DNA of 33,998 bases from Bacilli bacterium (GTDB lineage: Bacteria > Bacillota_I > Bacilli_A > RFN20 > CAG-826). The stretch lies in the NCBI GenBank assembly GCA_024695235.1, contig JAILIP010000027.1, positions 1-33,998 on the forward strand. The letters run 5' to 3'. The position numbers and the translations under genes were made by a program. Shown here in pieces: positions 1 to 8,271 of this stretch; positions within the stretch are counted from its first letter, which is position 1; each line of letters starts with the position of its first letter. The notes under the pieces are model-generated. The model was not told where the DNA came from. It saw nothing but the letters and a program-made list of their open reading frames with translations, and ran no database searches.

Positions 1-1080
1 TGTGATTAATCCCTCATCAACCATGTCGCAAGCCATCTTTAAGGCAGCGGCTGGTGTTCTCTTACCATTACGTGTTTGTAAGAAATATAATTTTCCTTCT
101 TCGACTGTGAATTCCATGTCTTGCATGTCACGGTAGTGTTGTTCCATGTTTTTGATTGTGGACATGAATTGTTCGTATACTTCTGGCATACGTTTCTTTA
201 ATTCGTCGATATGAAGTGGTGTACGGATACCGGCAACGACGTCTTCACCTTGAGCGTTTGGTAAGTATTCAGCTGAGACGACTTTTTCACCAGTAGCTGG
301 GTTACGTGAGAAGGCAACACCTGTACCTGATGTTTCGCCCTTGTTACCGAACGCCATTGATTGAACGTTAACGGCTGTTCCCCATGAATATGGAATGGAG
401 TATTGCATACGATAGACGTTAGCACGTGGGTTATCCCATGAACGGAAGACAGCTGTGACAGCTTCGATTAATTGAACCTTTGGATCAGATGGGAATTCTT
501 CACCAAATGTCTTCTTGTAATATTCTTTATATTTTCCAACCAATACTTTGAGTTCTTCTGCAGTAACTTCAGTATCAAGTTTGTAACCTCTTGATTCTTT
601 TAATTCATCAAGCATCTTATCCATTTCGGTACGTGGGTGACCTTTGGCGATGTTTGTGAACATGAGAATGAAACGACGATAGCTATCATAAGCAAATCTT
701 TCGTTGTTTGTTTCTTTAATCAAGGCAGCGACTGTGGTGTCATTTAAACCAAGGTTTAAGATGGTGTCCATCATACCTGGCATGGAGACACGTGCGCCTG
801 AACGGACGGAAACGAGGAGAGGTTTACTAGCACCGCCGAAGTTTTTACCTGTTTCTTTTTCGACTCTGGCGATACCGGCATAGATTTCTTGTTTTAATTC
901 TTCTGGGAGCTTTTTACCTAAATCGTAATAGAGGTTGCAAGCTTCAGTGGTGATGGTGAAACCTTCTGGAATTGGGACTCCAATGTGAGTCATTTCAGCA
1001 AGACCAGCACCTTTTCCTCCAAGGAGCTCTTTGCCTAAGCCATAAGCATCTTTGAAGTTATAGACATATTGTTTTGCCAT
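1..1080 (-). CDS. ppdK: Pyruvate, phosphate dikinase, N-terminal part (C-terminus lies beyond left window edge)
   Basis: Minus-strand reading frame open from ATG at 1080 to the window edge (not in ORF track because it has no stop): MAKQYVYNFKDAYGLGKELLGGKGAGLAEMTHIGVPIPEGFTITTEACNLYY...SVRSGARVSMPGMMDTILNLGLND..., typical PPDK ATP-grasp N-terminus; GGAGG SD upstream. Confidence 0.97.
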   Translation of the reverse strand, partial: MAKQYVYNFKDAYGLGKELLGGKGAGLAEMTHIGVPIPEGFTITTEACNLYYDLGKKLPEELKQEIYAGIARVEKETGKNFGGASKPLLVSVRSGARVSMPGMMDTILNLGLNDTTVAALIKETNNERFAYDSYRRFILMFTNIAKGHPRTEMDKMLDELKESRGYKLDTEVTAEELKVLVGKYKEYYKKTFGEEFPSDPKVQLIEAVTAVFRSWDNPRANVYRMQYSIPYSWGTAVNVQSMAFGNKGETSGTGVAFSRNPATGEKVVSAEYLPNAQGEDVVAGIRTPLHIDELKKRMPEVYEQFMSTIKNMEQHYRDMQDMEFTVEEGKLYFLQTRNGKRTPAAALKMACDMVDEGLIT

Positions 1081-1090
1081 ATTTTCCTCC

Positions 1091-1138
1091 TATGTGACAA
1101 ATAAATATTAGAGAGTATGAAAACTCTCAGGACACATA
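1091..1138 (-). promoter_or_regulatory. Structured 5' leader of ppdK (nested inverted repeats next to the SD)
   Basis: On minus strand: TATGTG-TCCT-GAGAGT-TTTCAT-ACTCTC-N14-CACATA followed directly by GGAGGAAAATATG; perfect 6-bp inner and 6-bp outer arms. Upstream TTGAAA-18-TATATT promoter-like. Confidence 0.4.
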
Positions 1139-1257
1139 AAATATATCAAATAAAGGCATTTATTTTCAATAAGTATCGTTAAATTTCTAATTTAAGCGGT
1201 TACATTGTTAAAAAATGAGCACATATACGTATATTCAAACAATAAATTGTTTCTTTG

Positions 1258-1266
1258 TGTTATCAT
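1258..1266 (+). promoter_or_regulatory. Extended -10 promoter element (TGTTATCAT) of FGGY kinase gene
   Basis: TG-T-TATCAT about 18 nt before ATG 1284, followed by GGAG SD at 1273; no clear -35. Confidence 0.4.
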
Positions 1267-1283
1267 TTTTATGGAGACCAATT

Positions 1284-2837
1284 ATGGATAATTCATTAAT
1301 GTTAACCGTTGACTTCGGCACTCAATCAGTTCGTGCCGCGCTTTTTGATAAGAAAGGAAACACTGTTTGCCTATATAAAAAGCAATATGATCCAGCTTAT
1401 CATTCACCAAAGCCAGGATATGCTGAGCAAGACCCATACTATTACTACGATTGTATGTGTGAAGTCACAAATAAACTCGCTAAAGAACACAAAGATTTAC
1501 TCAAAGATGTAGTGGGTATGACAATATCTTTCTTTAGAGATTCAATTGTCATTCTTGATAAAGAAAATAAACCACTTAGGCCAGCAATACTTTGGCTTGA
1601 TGAAAGAAGAGCAGAAGACAAAAACAAATTACCTGCCTTTTCTCGTTTCTTATTCAAGGCCATTGGCATGGCTCCAACTATTGAACTTAACCGTAAACGT
1701 TCAATGGCGGTTTGGATTCAAGAAAACGAACCAGAGTTATGGGCAAAAACTGATAAGTTCATGATGATTTCTACATTTATTAACTTGCAGTTACTTGATA
1801 AATATGTCGATTCACCAGCTGCCCAAGCAGGACACGTCCCAATCGACTTCAAAAAGAGACAATGGTACAAGAAAGATAACCACATCAAAGGTCAAATGTT
1901 TGGTGTTCCACGTCGCATGCTTTGTGAACTTGTTCCTGTTGGAGAAGTTATGGGCGGAATTACTGCTGAAGCAAGTAAGAAAACTGGTTTACCAGAAGGC
2001 TTAAAAGTATTTGCGGCTGGCAGTGATAAATCATCTGAAACTCTTGGTCTAGGAGCAATGGATGATAAGACTGCTGCAATTAGCTATGGAACAGCTTGTA
2101 CAGTGGAAGTCACCACCAAAAAATATTCAGATGCTGAACCATTCCTTCCAGCATATCCAGCAGTTGTAAAAGGTTACTATAACCTTGATGTTCAAGTATA
2201 TCGCGGATACTGGATGCTCAATTGGTTTGAAAAAGAGTTCGGCGTTAAAGAATCACTTGAAGCCCAAATTCAAAATAGATTAGCCCTTCACCTTCTAAAT
2301 GAAGAAATGATGAAGATTCCAGCTGGCTCTGATGGACTAGTATTACAACCATATTGGGGAGCAGGTCTTAGAAGACCTCTTGCTAAAGGTGCAGTCATTG
2401 GTTGGAGTGACACTCATACAAGAATTCACCTATATCGTGCAATTATTGAAGGTATCGCATATTGCTTACGCGAAGGTCTTGAACTATTTGAAAAGAAAAG
2501 ACTACATCACAAAGTTGATAAGATCCGTATCTCCGGTGGAGGATCACAAAGTGATGCAATATGCCAAATCACTGCAGATATCTTCGGCTTACCAGTAAGT
2601 AGAGTTCAAACATATGAGACATCTTCATTAGGTGCAGCTATTGCGGGATTTATTGCCGCTAAAGAATTTGAAAATGTTGATGAAGCTGTTAAAGCAATGG
2701 TTCATCCTCAAAAAGAATTCTTACCAAATGAAGAAGTTCATAAGAAATACGATTACCTCTTCGATAAGGTATATATGAAGATATATCCTCAACTTAAAAC
2801 AATATACAAAGACTTGAAAGAGTTTGAGAAAAAGTAG
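1284..2837 (+). CDS. FGGY-family carbohydrate kinase (xylulokinase-like)
   Basis: MDNSLMLTVDFGTQSVRAALFDKKGN..., AILWLDERR, SGGGSQSDAICQITADIFGLPV, ETSSLGAAIAG motifs. ORF-track start 1215 is probably an upstream extension that spans the promoter; GGAG at 1273 is spaced for ATG 1284. Confidence 0.92.
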   Translation: MDNSLMLTVDFGTQSVRAALFDKKGNTVCLYKKQYDPAYHSPKPGYAEQDPYYYYDCMCEVTNKLAKEHKDLLKDVVGMTISFFRDSIVILDKENKPLRPAILWLDERRAEDKNKLPAFSRFLFKAIGMAPTIELNRKRSMAVWIQENEPELWAKTDKFMMISTFINLQLLDKYVDSPAAQAGHVPIDFKKRQWYKKDNHIKGQMFGVPRRMLCELVPVGEVMGGITAEASKKTGLPEGLKVFAAGSDKSSETLGLGAMDDKTAAISYGTACTVEVTTKKYSDAEPFLPAYPAVVKGYYNLDVQVYRGYWMLNWFEKEFGVKESLEAQIQNRLALHLLNEEMMKIPAGSDGLVLQPYWGAGLRRPLAKGAVIGWSDTHTRIHLYRAIIEGIAYCLREGLELFEKKRLHHKVDKIRISGGGSQSDAICQITADIFGLPVSRVQTYETSSLGAAIAGFIAAKEFENVDEAVKAMVHPQKEFLPNEEVHKKYDYLFDKVYMKIYPQLKTIYKDLKEFEKK

Positions 2838-2860
2838 ACACTTAAGTGTCTACTTCTTTT
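2832..2860. terminator. Bidirectional Rho-independent terminator overlapping the kinase stop codon
   Basis: 24-nt perfect palindrome AAGTAGACACTTAAGTGTCTACTT (2832-2855) followed by CTTTTT on plus and TTTC on minus strand; sits between convergent genes. Confidence 0.85.
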
Positions 2861-2879
2861 TATATTCTCTTAGGAATAA

Positions 2880-3758
2880 TTATTCTTTTTTCATCTTCAA
2901 TGCTTGAACTAGAAGAGCTGCTCCTACACCAAGATAGCTTATGAAGTGAATCATAATTTCCATTGGCATTGAAGCAAGTCTTTCTAGAGGCATTGCTTCT
3001 GAAAGTGATGAGATGAATCCAGTATCGTTGATACCCATGAGTACGCTATAGACGAATAAGACAACAGCGACACCGATACCAGAACATGTCATGATAAGCA
3101 TTTTCTTTCTATCAATCATCTTGAAGATATATAAGACTTCAACAATACCTAAGAATAGAGGTACTAGTAAGAATAGATAGAACGGGAATGTCTTATAGAG
3201 GTTTCTTGCATAGACATAGAATGGCATTGTAACAAATGAGCTAAGTCTATTGAGCATTAAGCAAATGAATAATGACCATCCAATTGTCTTAAAGACATAA
3301 GAAACTTTGATCTCAACTTTTCCTTCGTCTTCTTTAACATCTTTAAGCTTGAGAAGTCCAAAGACTGAACAGCCAATAGATGCTAATTCAAGAACTAAGA
3401 AGATGATGTGGAATCCTGGGAATGGATTCTTGCTCACGAATGAGTGATAGTTAAAAGCGGCACTTAGAATATTGCCAACTAAACCAACAACACTGAAAGC
3501 AATTGCGAGAATTAGATATAATCTAGAAATTCTCTTGAAGCAATCTGGGTGCTTGTTGATTCTAACAACATATAAAATACCAATAACAAATAGAAGTGCG
3601 AATGCACATGCAGGAATTGTGGTGAAGATTGTGGTGTCTTTAAATGGAACATCTTTATTTGCAACATCAGCAAAGAACATTCCAGATGCTAAAGCTGCAA
3701 CAAATGCACCAACAAATGTGAGGCAAATTAAAGCGATAATTGAATATTTTCTTTTCAT
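2880..3758 (-). CDS. Multi-pass membrane protein of unknown function
   Basis: 292 aa with several hydrophobic segments; starts 1 nt after the stop of the upstream metallophosphoesterase gene (likely coupled). Confidence 0.8.
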   Translation of the reverse strand: MKRKYSIIALICLTFVGAFVAALASGMFFADVANKDVPFKDTTIFTTIPACAFALLFVIGILYVVRINKHPDCFKRISRLYLILAIAFSVVGLVGNILSAAFNYHSFVSKNPFPGFHIIFLVLELASIGCSVFGLLKLKDVKEDEGKVEIKVSYVFKTIGWSLFICLMLNRLSSFVTMPFYVYARNLYKTFPFYLFLLVPLFLGIVEVLYIFKMIDRKKMLIMTCSGIGVAVVLFVYSVLMGINDTGFISSLSEAMPLERLASMPMEIMIHFISYLGVGAALLVQALKMKKE

Positions 3759-3759
3759 C

Positions 3760-4749
3760 TTACTTTACCTCCTCATATGTGTGATAGTGATTCTCATATG
3801 AGACACTGTGATCATTCTTAAGAACTATTGTTCTTCCACCCATCATATCTTCTTTGTAATAGATACGATCTGTGGCTTTGATACCATAGGCAAAATCAAT
3901 GCCTTTATAGTTAGCGATAAAATCATTAACGTGATCATGTCCAAAATACATTCCGGTTGTGGATCCTTTTTCGACGATTTTGTCGAAGAAGTGGAAATCA
4001 TAATCTGGTGGGCATGCCTTTTCATTCTTTTGTCCTTCATAAACGAAGTGTGCACCATTTTCACCGGCTTTTGCCTTATCATATGCATCGTTAATTTCTG
4101 GAAGTGGGATGTGATAGAACAATAATGATGGAACAGTAACACCTCCATTTTGTTCTTTGGTGTAATCCACTAAATTTGAGTACCAATCGATTTGGTTTTG
4201 TTTGAAGCAATCATATCCGAAGTAGTCTCCGTAATAGTAACGATTGCTGTCCATGACGATAAGTTGTTCAAAAACCTTACCATCTTTCTTTAAGTTAATT
4301 GCAAAGTTCGCATTTCCTTGAACATCATCATCTTGAATATCTTTAAAGATGCAGTTTGAACCATAGTTATTGAGTAAACCGGTCATCCAATCTACTGAGA
4401 AGTAACATTGTTCATCATGGTTACCATAGGTAACGGTCCATTTGACCCCATAACTATCAAGGAATTTGAAGAATCTTTTAGCAGTTGTTCTTGATGCAAA
4501 TGTAAATAAGTCACCAGTAACAACAATTAAGTCAGGATTTGATTCTTTGATTGTGATATCCATGAACTTAAAGTGTTTTTCCAAATCATCTTTATCACCA
4601 AGGTGAGTGTCAGTGATTTGCAAGATTCTCATGTCTTCTTTGTAACCCATTTCTAGGATATATTCACTGATGTTGTGTTGAGCACCTGCGCAAGAGGTTA
4701 AAACAAGTGAACATAATCCAGAAAGGAGCATTAAACCTTTCTTTAACAT
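3760..4749 (-). CDS. Calcineurin-like metallophosphoesterase, predicted lipoprotein
   Basis: Lipobox MLKKGLMLLSGLCSLVLTSCAG; metallophosphatase motifs ITDTHLGD, VVTGDLF, YGNHDE, YHIPLPE, GHDHVND; GGAGG SD. Confidence 0.9.
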   Translation of the reverse strand: MLKKGLMLLSGLCSLVLTSCAGAQHNISEYILEMGYKEDMRILQITDTHLGDKDDLEKHFKFMDITIKESNPDLIVVTGDLFTFASRTTAKRFFKFLDSYGVKWTVTYGNHDEQCYFSVDWMTGLLNNYGSNCIFKDIQDDDVQGNANFAINLKKDGKVFEQLIVMDSNRYYYGDYFGYDCFKQNQIDWYSNLVDYTKEQNGGVTVPSLLFYHIPLPEINDAYDKAKAGENGAHFVYEGQKNEKACPPDYDFHFFDKIVEKGSTTGMYFGHDHVNDFIANYKGIDFAYGIKATDRIYYKEDMMGGRTIVLKNDHSVSYENHYHTYEEVK

Positions 4750-4806
4750 TTTGTGTCCTCCATGTAATTTATTATGCTTTTTATTTACAAATAATCAATC
4801 AATTAA

Positions 4807-6666
4807 TTATTCTGCCTCTTCGGTTGTGTATTTTAGATAGATGAATGAGTCATCTTGATGAAGGACAATATCCTCTTTTTTGTCTTGTTCTTGGTTAAGA
4901 AGAACGATTTCTTCACCTTGAACTAAGCCAATAAGAATACGTGTACCTTCAAAGGTGTTGTAATAGGTTCTAAGTAAATCAGCTTTTGATTCAAAAACCA
5001 TATCTTCTTTGATCACTACTGATTGAGCAGCTCTTGTGATAACAATATCAAAGTCATTTGCCTTTTTAGCAGTGGATATTGTTAATACTTTTTCAAAGAA
5101 TCTCTTGGATGATTTGTTAAGTGCAAGTTGAGTGATAAGAAGAGACATCATTCTGTTAGAAATAATTGTGTTGTGAATGTTAAAGTCTCTTACACTTGCA
5201 AGGTTTCTTGAATCAAGAAGTTCGGTGATATATGTAATACCTTCTTTTTGAGGGAATGCTTTCGATAATTCAATAAGGGCAACGAAGACATTCGCGTCAT
5301 AACTATCTGCACTGACTTTATCATCAGAAAGAATGAGGACTTTTCTTTCTCCCTCTGCTTCTTTAACATCGTTAATGAGTGATTTAATATCCATTTTTTC
5401 ATAGTGTTTATAATGGAAATCAATATCACCATATTCATGGCTTCTTGTTAAGCTTTGGAGAAGGAATTTTGTCTTCGCATTTTCACCAATAATGAAGATG
5501 TTTGCAACATCGAGTGAATCTTTTTCAACTGCCTTGAATTTCTTATCGTTTGAATATTCTTCTGCTCTAACTTTTTGACAGTTTTCTTCAGAGGTTGCTA
5601 ATACGAATAAGTTATCTTCTTTGTACACTGGAATTGCGTCACAGTGAGTCTTCATATATTGATCAATATCAAGTTCTGATTCTATTGAATAGAATTGTGA
5701 TCCTTCGAATGAGAATAATTCAGAATATAAATTACTCATTTGAGGCATAACAAGTGATTGAGCGATAATTTGGCCAATCTTCTTGTTGAATGAAACAGCG
5801 GTGATGTTGAGTTTCTTAAGTGATGCTAGTTTTCTGGATAAGCTATCAATTTGAGTTCTTGCTTCATCAGAATCTGTTTCAACGACGATTTGACAATCTT
5901 CTTTGATGTTGAATGAACCAAGTTTAAGAACAATCTTGAGGTTGAGAAGATCTGAGTTAACGACATTATCATCATCTAAATCAACCATGCCTTCTTTAAC
6001 CATGACACATATTTGAGATGCTTTATCAATTGAGATATCTTCTAAGTTTCCTCTTAAAAGAGAATCCCCTTCTTTAATAATGAGGTTAGCTTTAATTTTT
6101 TGTTTTACATCATTTGTGAGGAACAAAGATTTAAGCTCACCTTCAATGTATTCTTTTGATTTGTCGGAAAGGATGATGATGTTATGTTTAAAACCTTTAA
6201 GCATAAGGTTATAAATCATTTCAGGAACTTTGCTTGACCAGTTAAGAATAACAAAGTGATTGTTAACGATGATTTTACCTTTAGCTTTTGATTTTCTTTC
6301 AATGAATCCACGTAAAGCGGTGGTGACTGTCGCGATGATAGCGCCAGAGAAGAGGACCATGCCGATAATAACGATAATGACAGCAAGCATCATGAGCATT
6401 CTGTTCTCACCAACATCAAGAAGTGTTAATGAGTTAGGAGAAATCATCCATCTTGCATTGGTGATAAATGCAGATAGGAAATTCTTATCAAAAAATGCAC
6501 TCGCATAGTACTTGCTATCAATAGCAAGAGCGATTCCTGCACCTATACAAAGTACAGCAAGGTTAATTAAAAGTAAGGTTACTAAAGTAATTAGCAAAGG
6601 TTGTTGATACGTCCTTAAAGTTTTCTTTGCCTTCAACTTTAAGAAAAGTGATTTCAAGAATTTCAT
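4807..6666 (-). CDS. CASTOR/POLLUX-like ion channel protein (two TM segments plus TrkA-N/RCK-like domains), paralog 1
   Basis: N-terminal TM, pore-like loop, TM2, then KGKIIVNNHFVILNWSSKVPEMIYNLMLKGFKHNIIILSD and later IFIIGENAKTKFLLQSLTRSHE...KVLILSDD; resembles CASTOR/POLLUX/TrkA-N proteins and the paralog at 8272..10203. Confidence 0.82.
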   Translation of the reverse strand: MKFLKSLFLKLKAKKTLRTYQQPLLITLVTLLLINLAVLCIGAGIALAIDSKYYASAFFDKNFLSAFITNARWMISPNSLTLLDVGENRMLMMLAVIIVIIGMVLFSGAIIATVTTALRGFIERKSKAKGKIIVNNHFVILNWSSKVPEMIYNLMLKGFKHNIIILSDKSKEYIEGELKSLFLTNDVKQKIKANLIIKEGDSLLRGNLEDISIDKASQICVMVKEGMVDLDDDNVVNSDLLNLKIVLKLGSFNIKEDCQIVVETDSDEARTQIDSLSRKLASLKKLNITAVSFNKKIGQIIAQSLVMPQMSNLYSELFSFEGSQFYSIESELDIDQYMKTHCDAIPVYKEDNLFVLATSEENCQKVRAEEYSNDKKFKAVEKDSLDVANIFIIGENAKTKFLLQSLTRSHEYGDIDFHYKHYEKMDIKSLINDVKEAEGERKVLILSDDKVSADSYDANVFVALIELSKAFPQKEGITYITELLDSRNLASVRDFNIHNTIISNRMMSLLITQLALNKSSKRFFEKVLTISTAKKANDFDIVITRAAQSVVIKEDMVFESKADLLRTYYNTFEGTRILIGLVQGEEIVLLNQEQDKKEDIVLHQDDSFIYLKYTTEEAE

Positions 6667-6689
6667 AACAGATGATCCTTTTTAAGTTA

Positions 6690-6700
6690 CCTATATTATA
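6690..6700 (-). promoter_or_regulatory. Candidate -10 box (TATAAT on minus strand) for paralog 1 channel gene
   Basis: Minus strand reads CATATTATCGTATAATATAGGTAAC...AAAAAGGATCATCTGTTATG; no strong -35. Coordinates approximate. Confidence 0.35.
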
Positions 6701-6721
6701 CGATAATATGAGTTTTTATAT

Positions 6722-6751
6722 AAAAAAGATTCGCCATTATGACGAATCTTT
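6722..6751 (-). terminator. Rho-independent terminator after the TetR gene
   Basis: Perfect 9-bp arms AAAGATTCG (6725-6733) / CGAATCTTT (6743-6751), followed on minus strand by a T run; overlaps TetR stop codon. Confidence 0.8.
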
Positions 6752-7316
6752 ACTTAATATAAGGTGCTTTTTGGAATATCTTCATGACATTATCGAATGC
6801 CGGATTTGGATATTTGAATTTCTTATTCGTGATGTGACATAGATATATTCCTTTATACAAAAGGAAAGCGCACATCGTTATCTCACGAGGATCTCCACCT
6901 GTAACTTCTCCTTCTTTTTGGCCTCTTGCTACAAGTGAAGTTACTTTATCAAACAATGATTTCTTTCCTTCTAATGAAAGAATGATATTTGCAAAACACA
7001 TATCTTGATATGAAGAAAGTGAATGAAGTTCTTTCATAATGTCTTTAATGACTTCATATGCATATCTACCTTTATCATCGATAAATAGTTTGTTCACTAA
7101 AGATAGATATGTATCTGATGAAAGTAGTTCATTAAATATCTCATCTACATTTTTGAAGTAATGATAAACAAGTCCATGTGAACATTTAGCAGCATTGCTC
7201 ACCATATCAATTGTGACTTTGTCACCATGAATAGAAAAAAGAGGAAGAGCAGCTTCTAAAATAGAGAGCTTTCTTTCATCTTTCATCTTTTTAAATTGAA
7301 GTGATGTTCTAGGCAT
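6750..7316 (-). CDS. TetR/AcrR-family transcriptional regulator
   Basis: MPRTSLQFKKMKDERKLSILEAALPLFSIHGDKVTIDMVSNAAKCSHGLVYHYFKNVDEIFNELL: classic TetR HTH. ATG 7316 preferred over ORF-track start 7367; overlaps the end of the DUF368 gene by 8 nt. Confidence 0.88.
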   Translation of the reverse strand: MPRTSLQFKKMKDERKLSILEAALPLFSIHGDKVTIDMVSNAAKCSHGLVYHYFKNVDEIFNELLSSDTYLSLVNKLFIDDKGRYAYEVIKDIMKELHSLSSYQDMCFANIILSLEGKKSLFDKVTSLVARGQKEGEVTGGDPREITMCAFLLYKGIYLCHITNKKFKYPNPAFDNVMKIFQKAPYIK

Positions 7317-8244
7317 TTTCTTTTGCTTCTTCTTGAGGTTTTTCCTCTTGTGGATGCTTTCTAACATATACGACCATAAGGTAGGAAATAGCTAGACCAA
7401 CGATGAATAAAATTGGTCCAAGAATCCAATCTAAAATCCAACCTCTGAAAACAACTTCTCCAATATAAGTAAACATGTTGTAGTTAACGAATATGGCCAC
7501 TAAAGAACCACACACAAAACCAATGATTGTGTAGTATGTTGATTTTGCGTGTTTATCTAAAAGATAATTCATAAGTTTTGACCACAAAACAAACCCAATC
7601 ACAACACCTACTGCAAATGTTGCAAGTAGACCAATGCTATGACCGACGCTAATTCCGTGAACAATCTTGTGTGGCAAGTCAAAAATTGGTTTATAAAATC
7701 CTGCAACAAGAAGAATTAAAGATCCACTTAATCCAGGAACGATTAATCCAGCTGCTCCAACGATACCAACTGCTAAAACAATTAGATACAAATACCATTC
7801 TGGATTAGCAAAAACGTTACTTAATTTATCGCCGGTTACAAATGATAACGCGCCGATTCCACCAGCAACCAAAAATCCAACAACCAGTAAAACAATATTA
7901 GCAGCTGTTGGCCTTTCACCTTTAACTTTGTCGGTTACTCCTGGAACACTTCCAAGAATGAAACCTGCAAATAAGCAAACAATTGCAAACATGCAATATT
8001 TGAATGCGTATTGGAATGGAATATATAAACCCGCAACAGCAAGAATTGCTCCAATAACGAATGGTAAAAGGATAAGTAGACTTCTCCAAAATTTCTTAAA
8101 GAGTCCGCTTACTGCTCCAACAATTTTCTTAAAAGCACCGAAAACTAAAGCAATAGTTCCAGCAGAAATACCTGGAACGATGATAGCGGTGCCCATTGCT
8201 AGACCAACTGCGCCATCTTTGAGGACTGATACAACTTTTTTCAT
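7309..8244 (-). CDS. DUF368-family membrane protein (PopT-type undecaprenyl-phosphate translocase family)
   Basis: MGTAIIVPGISAGTIALVFGAFKKIVGAVSGLFKKF and GLIVPGLSGSLILLVAGFYKPIFD: duplicated PG(I/L)S motifs of DUF368; many TM segments. Confidence 0.88.
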   Translation of the reverse strand: MKKVVSVLKDGAVGLAMGTAIIVPGISAGTIALVFGAFKKIVGAVSGLFKKFWRSLLILLPFVIGAILAVAGLYIPFQYAFKYCMFAIVCLFAGFILGSVPGVTDKVKGERPTAANIVLLVVGFLVAGGIGALSFVTGDKLSNVFANPEWYLYLIVLAVGIVGAAGLIVPGLSGSLILLVAGFYKPIFDLPHKIVHGISVGHSIGLLATFAVGVVIGFVLWSKLMNYLLDKHAKSTYYTIIGFVCGSLVAIFVNYNMFTYIGEVVFRGWILDWILGPILFIVGLAISYLMVVYVRKHPQEEKPQEEAKENA

Positions 8245-8271
8245 GGGTCTATTATCTAATAAATGTTTCCT

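Noticed and set aside
1222-1233. Palindrome ATATACGTATAT and similar TGCATATATGCA / TATATGCATATA motifs near promoters
   Set aside because: Low-complexity AT alternation expected in this composition; no repeated consensus strong enough to call an operator.
1215-1283. N-terminal extension of the FGGY kinase (MSTYTYIQTINCFFVLSFLWRPI)
   Set aside because: Contains an extended -10 element and lacks an SD; GGAG at 1273 and the family N-terminus fit ATG 1284.
7317-7367. 17-aa N-terminal extension of the TetR protein (MLESIHKRKNLKKKQKK)
   Set aside because: Overlaps the conserved-frame DUF368 C-terminus; start at 7316 gives a normal TetR N-terminus.
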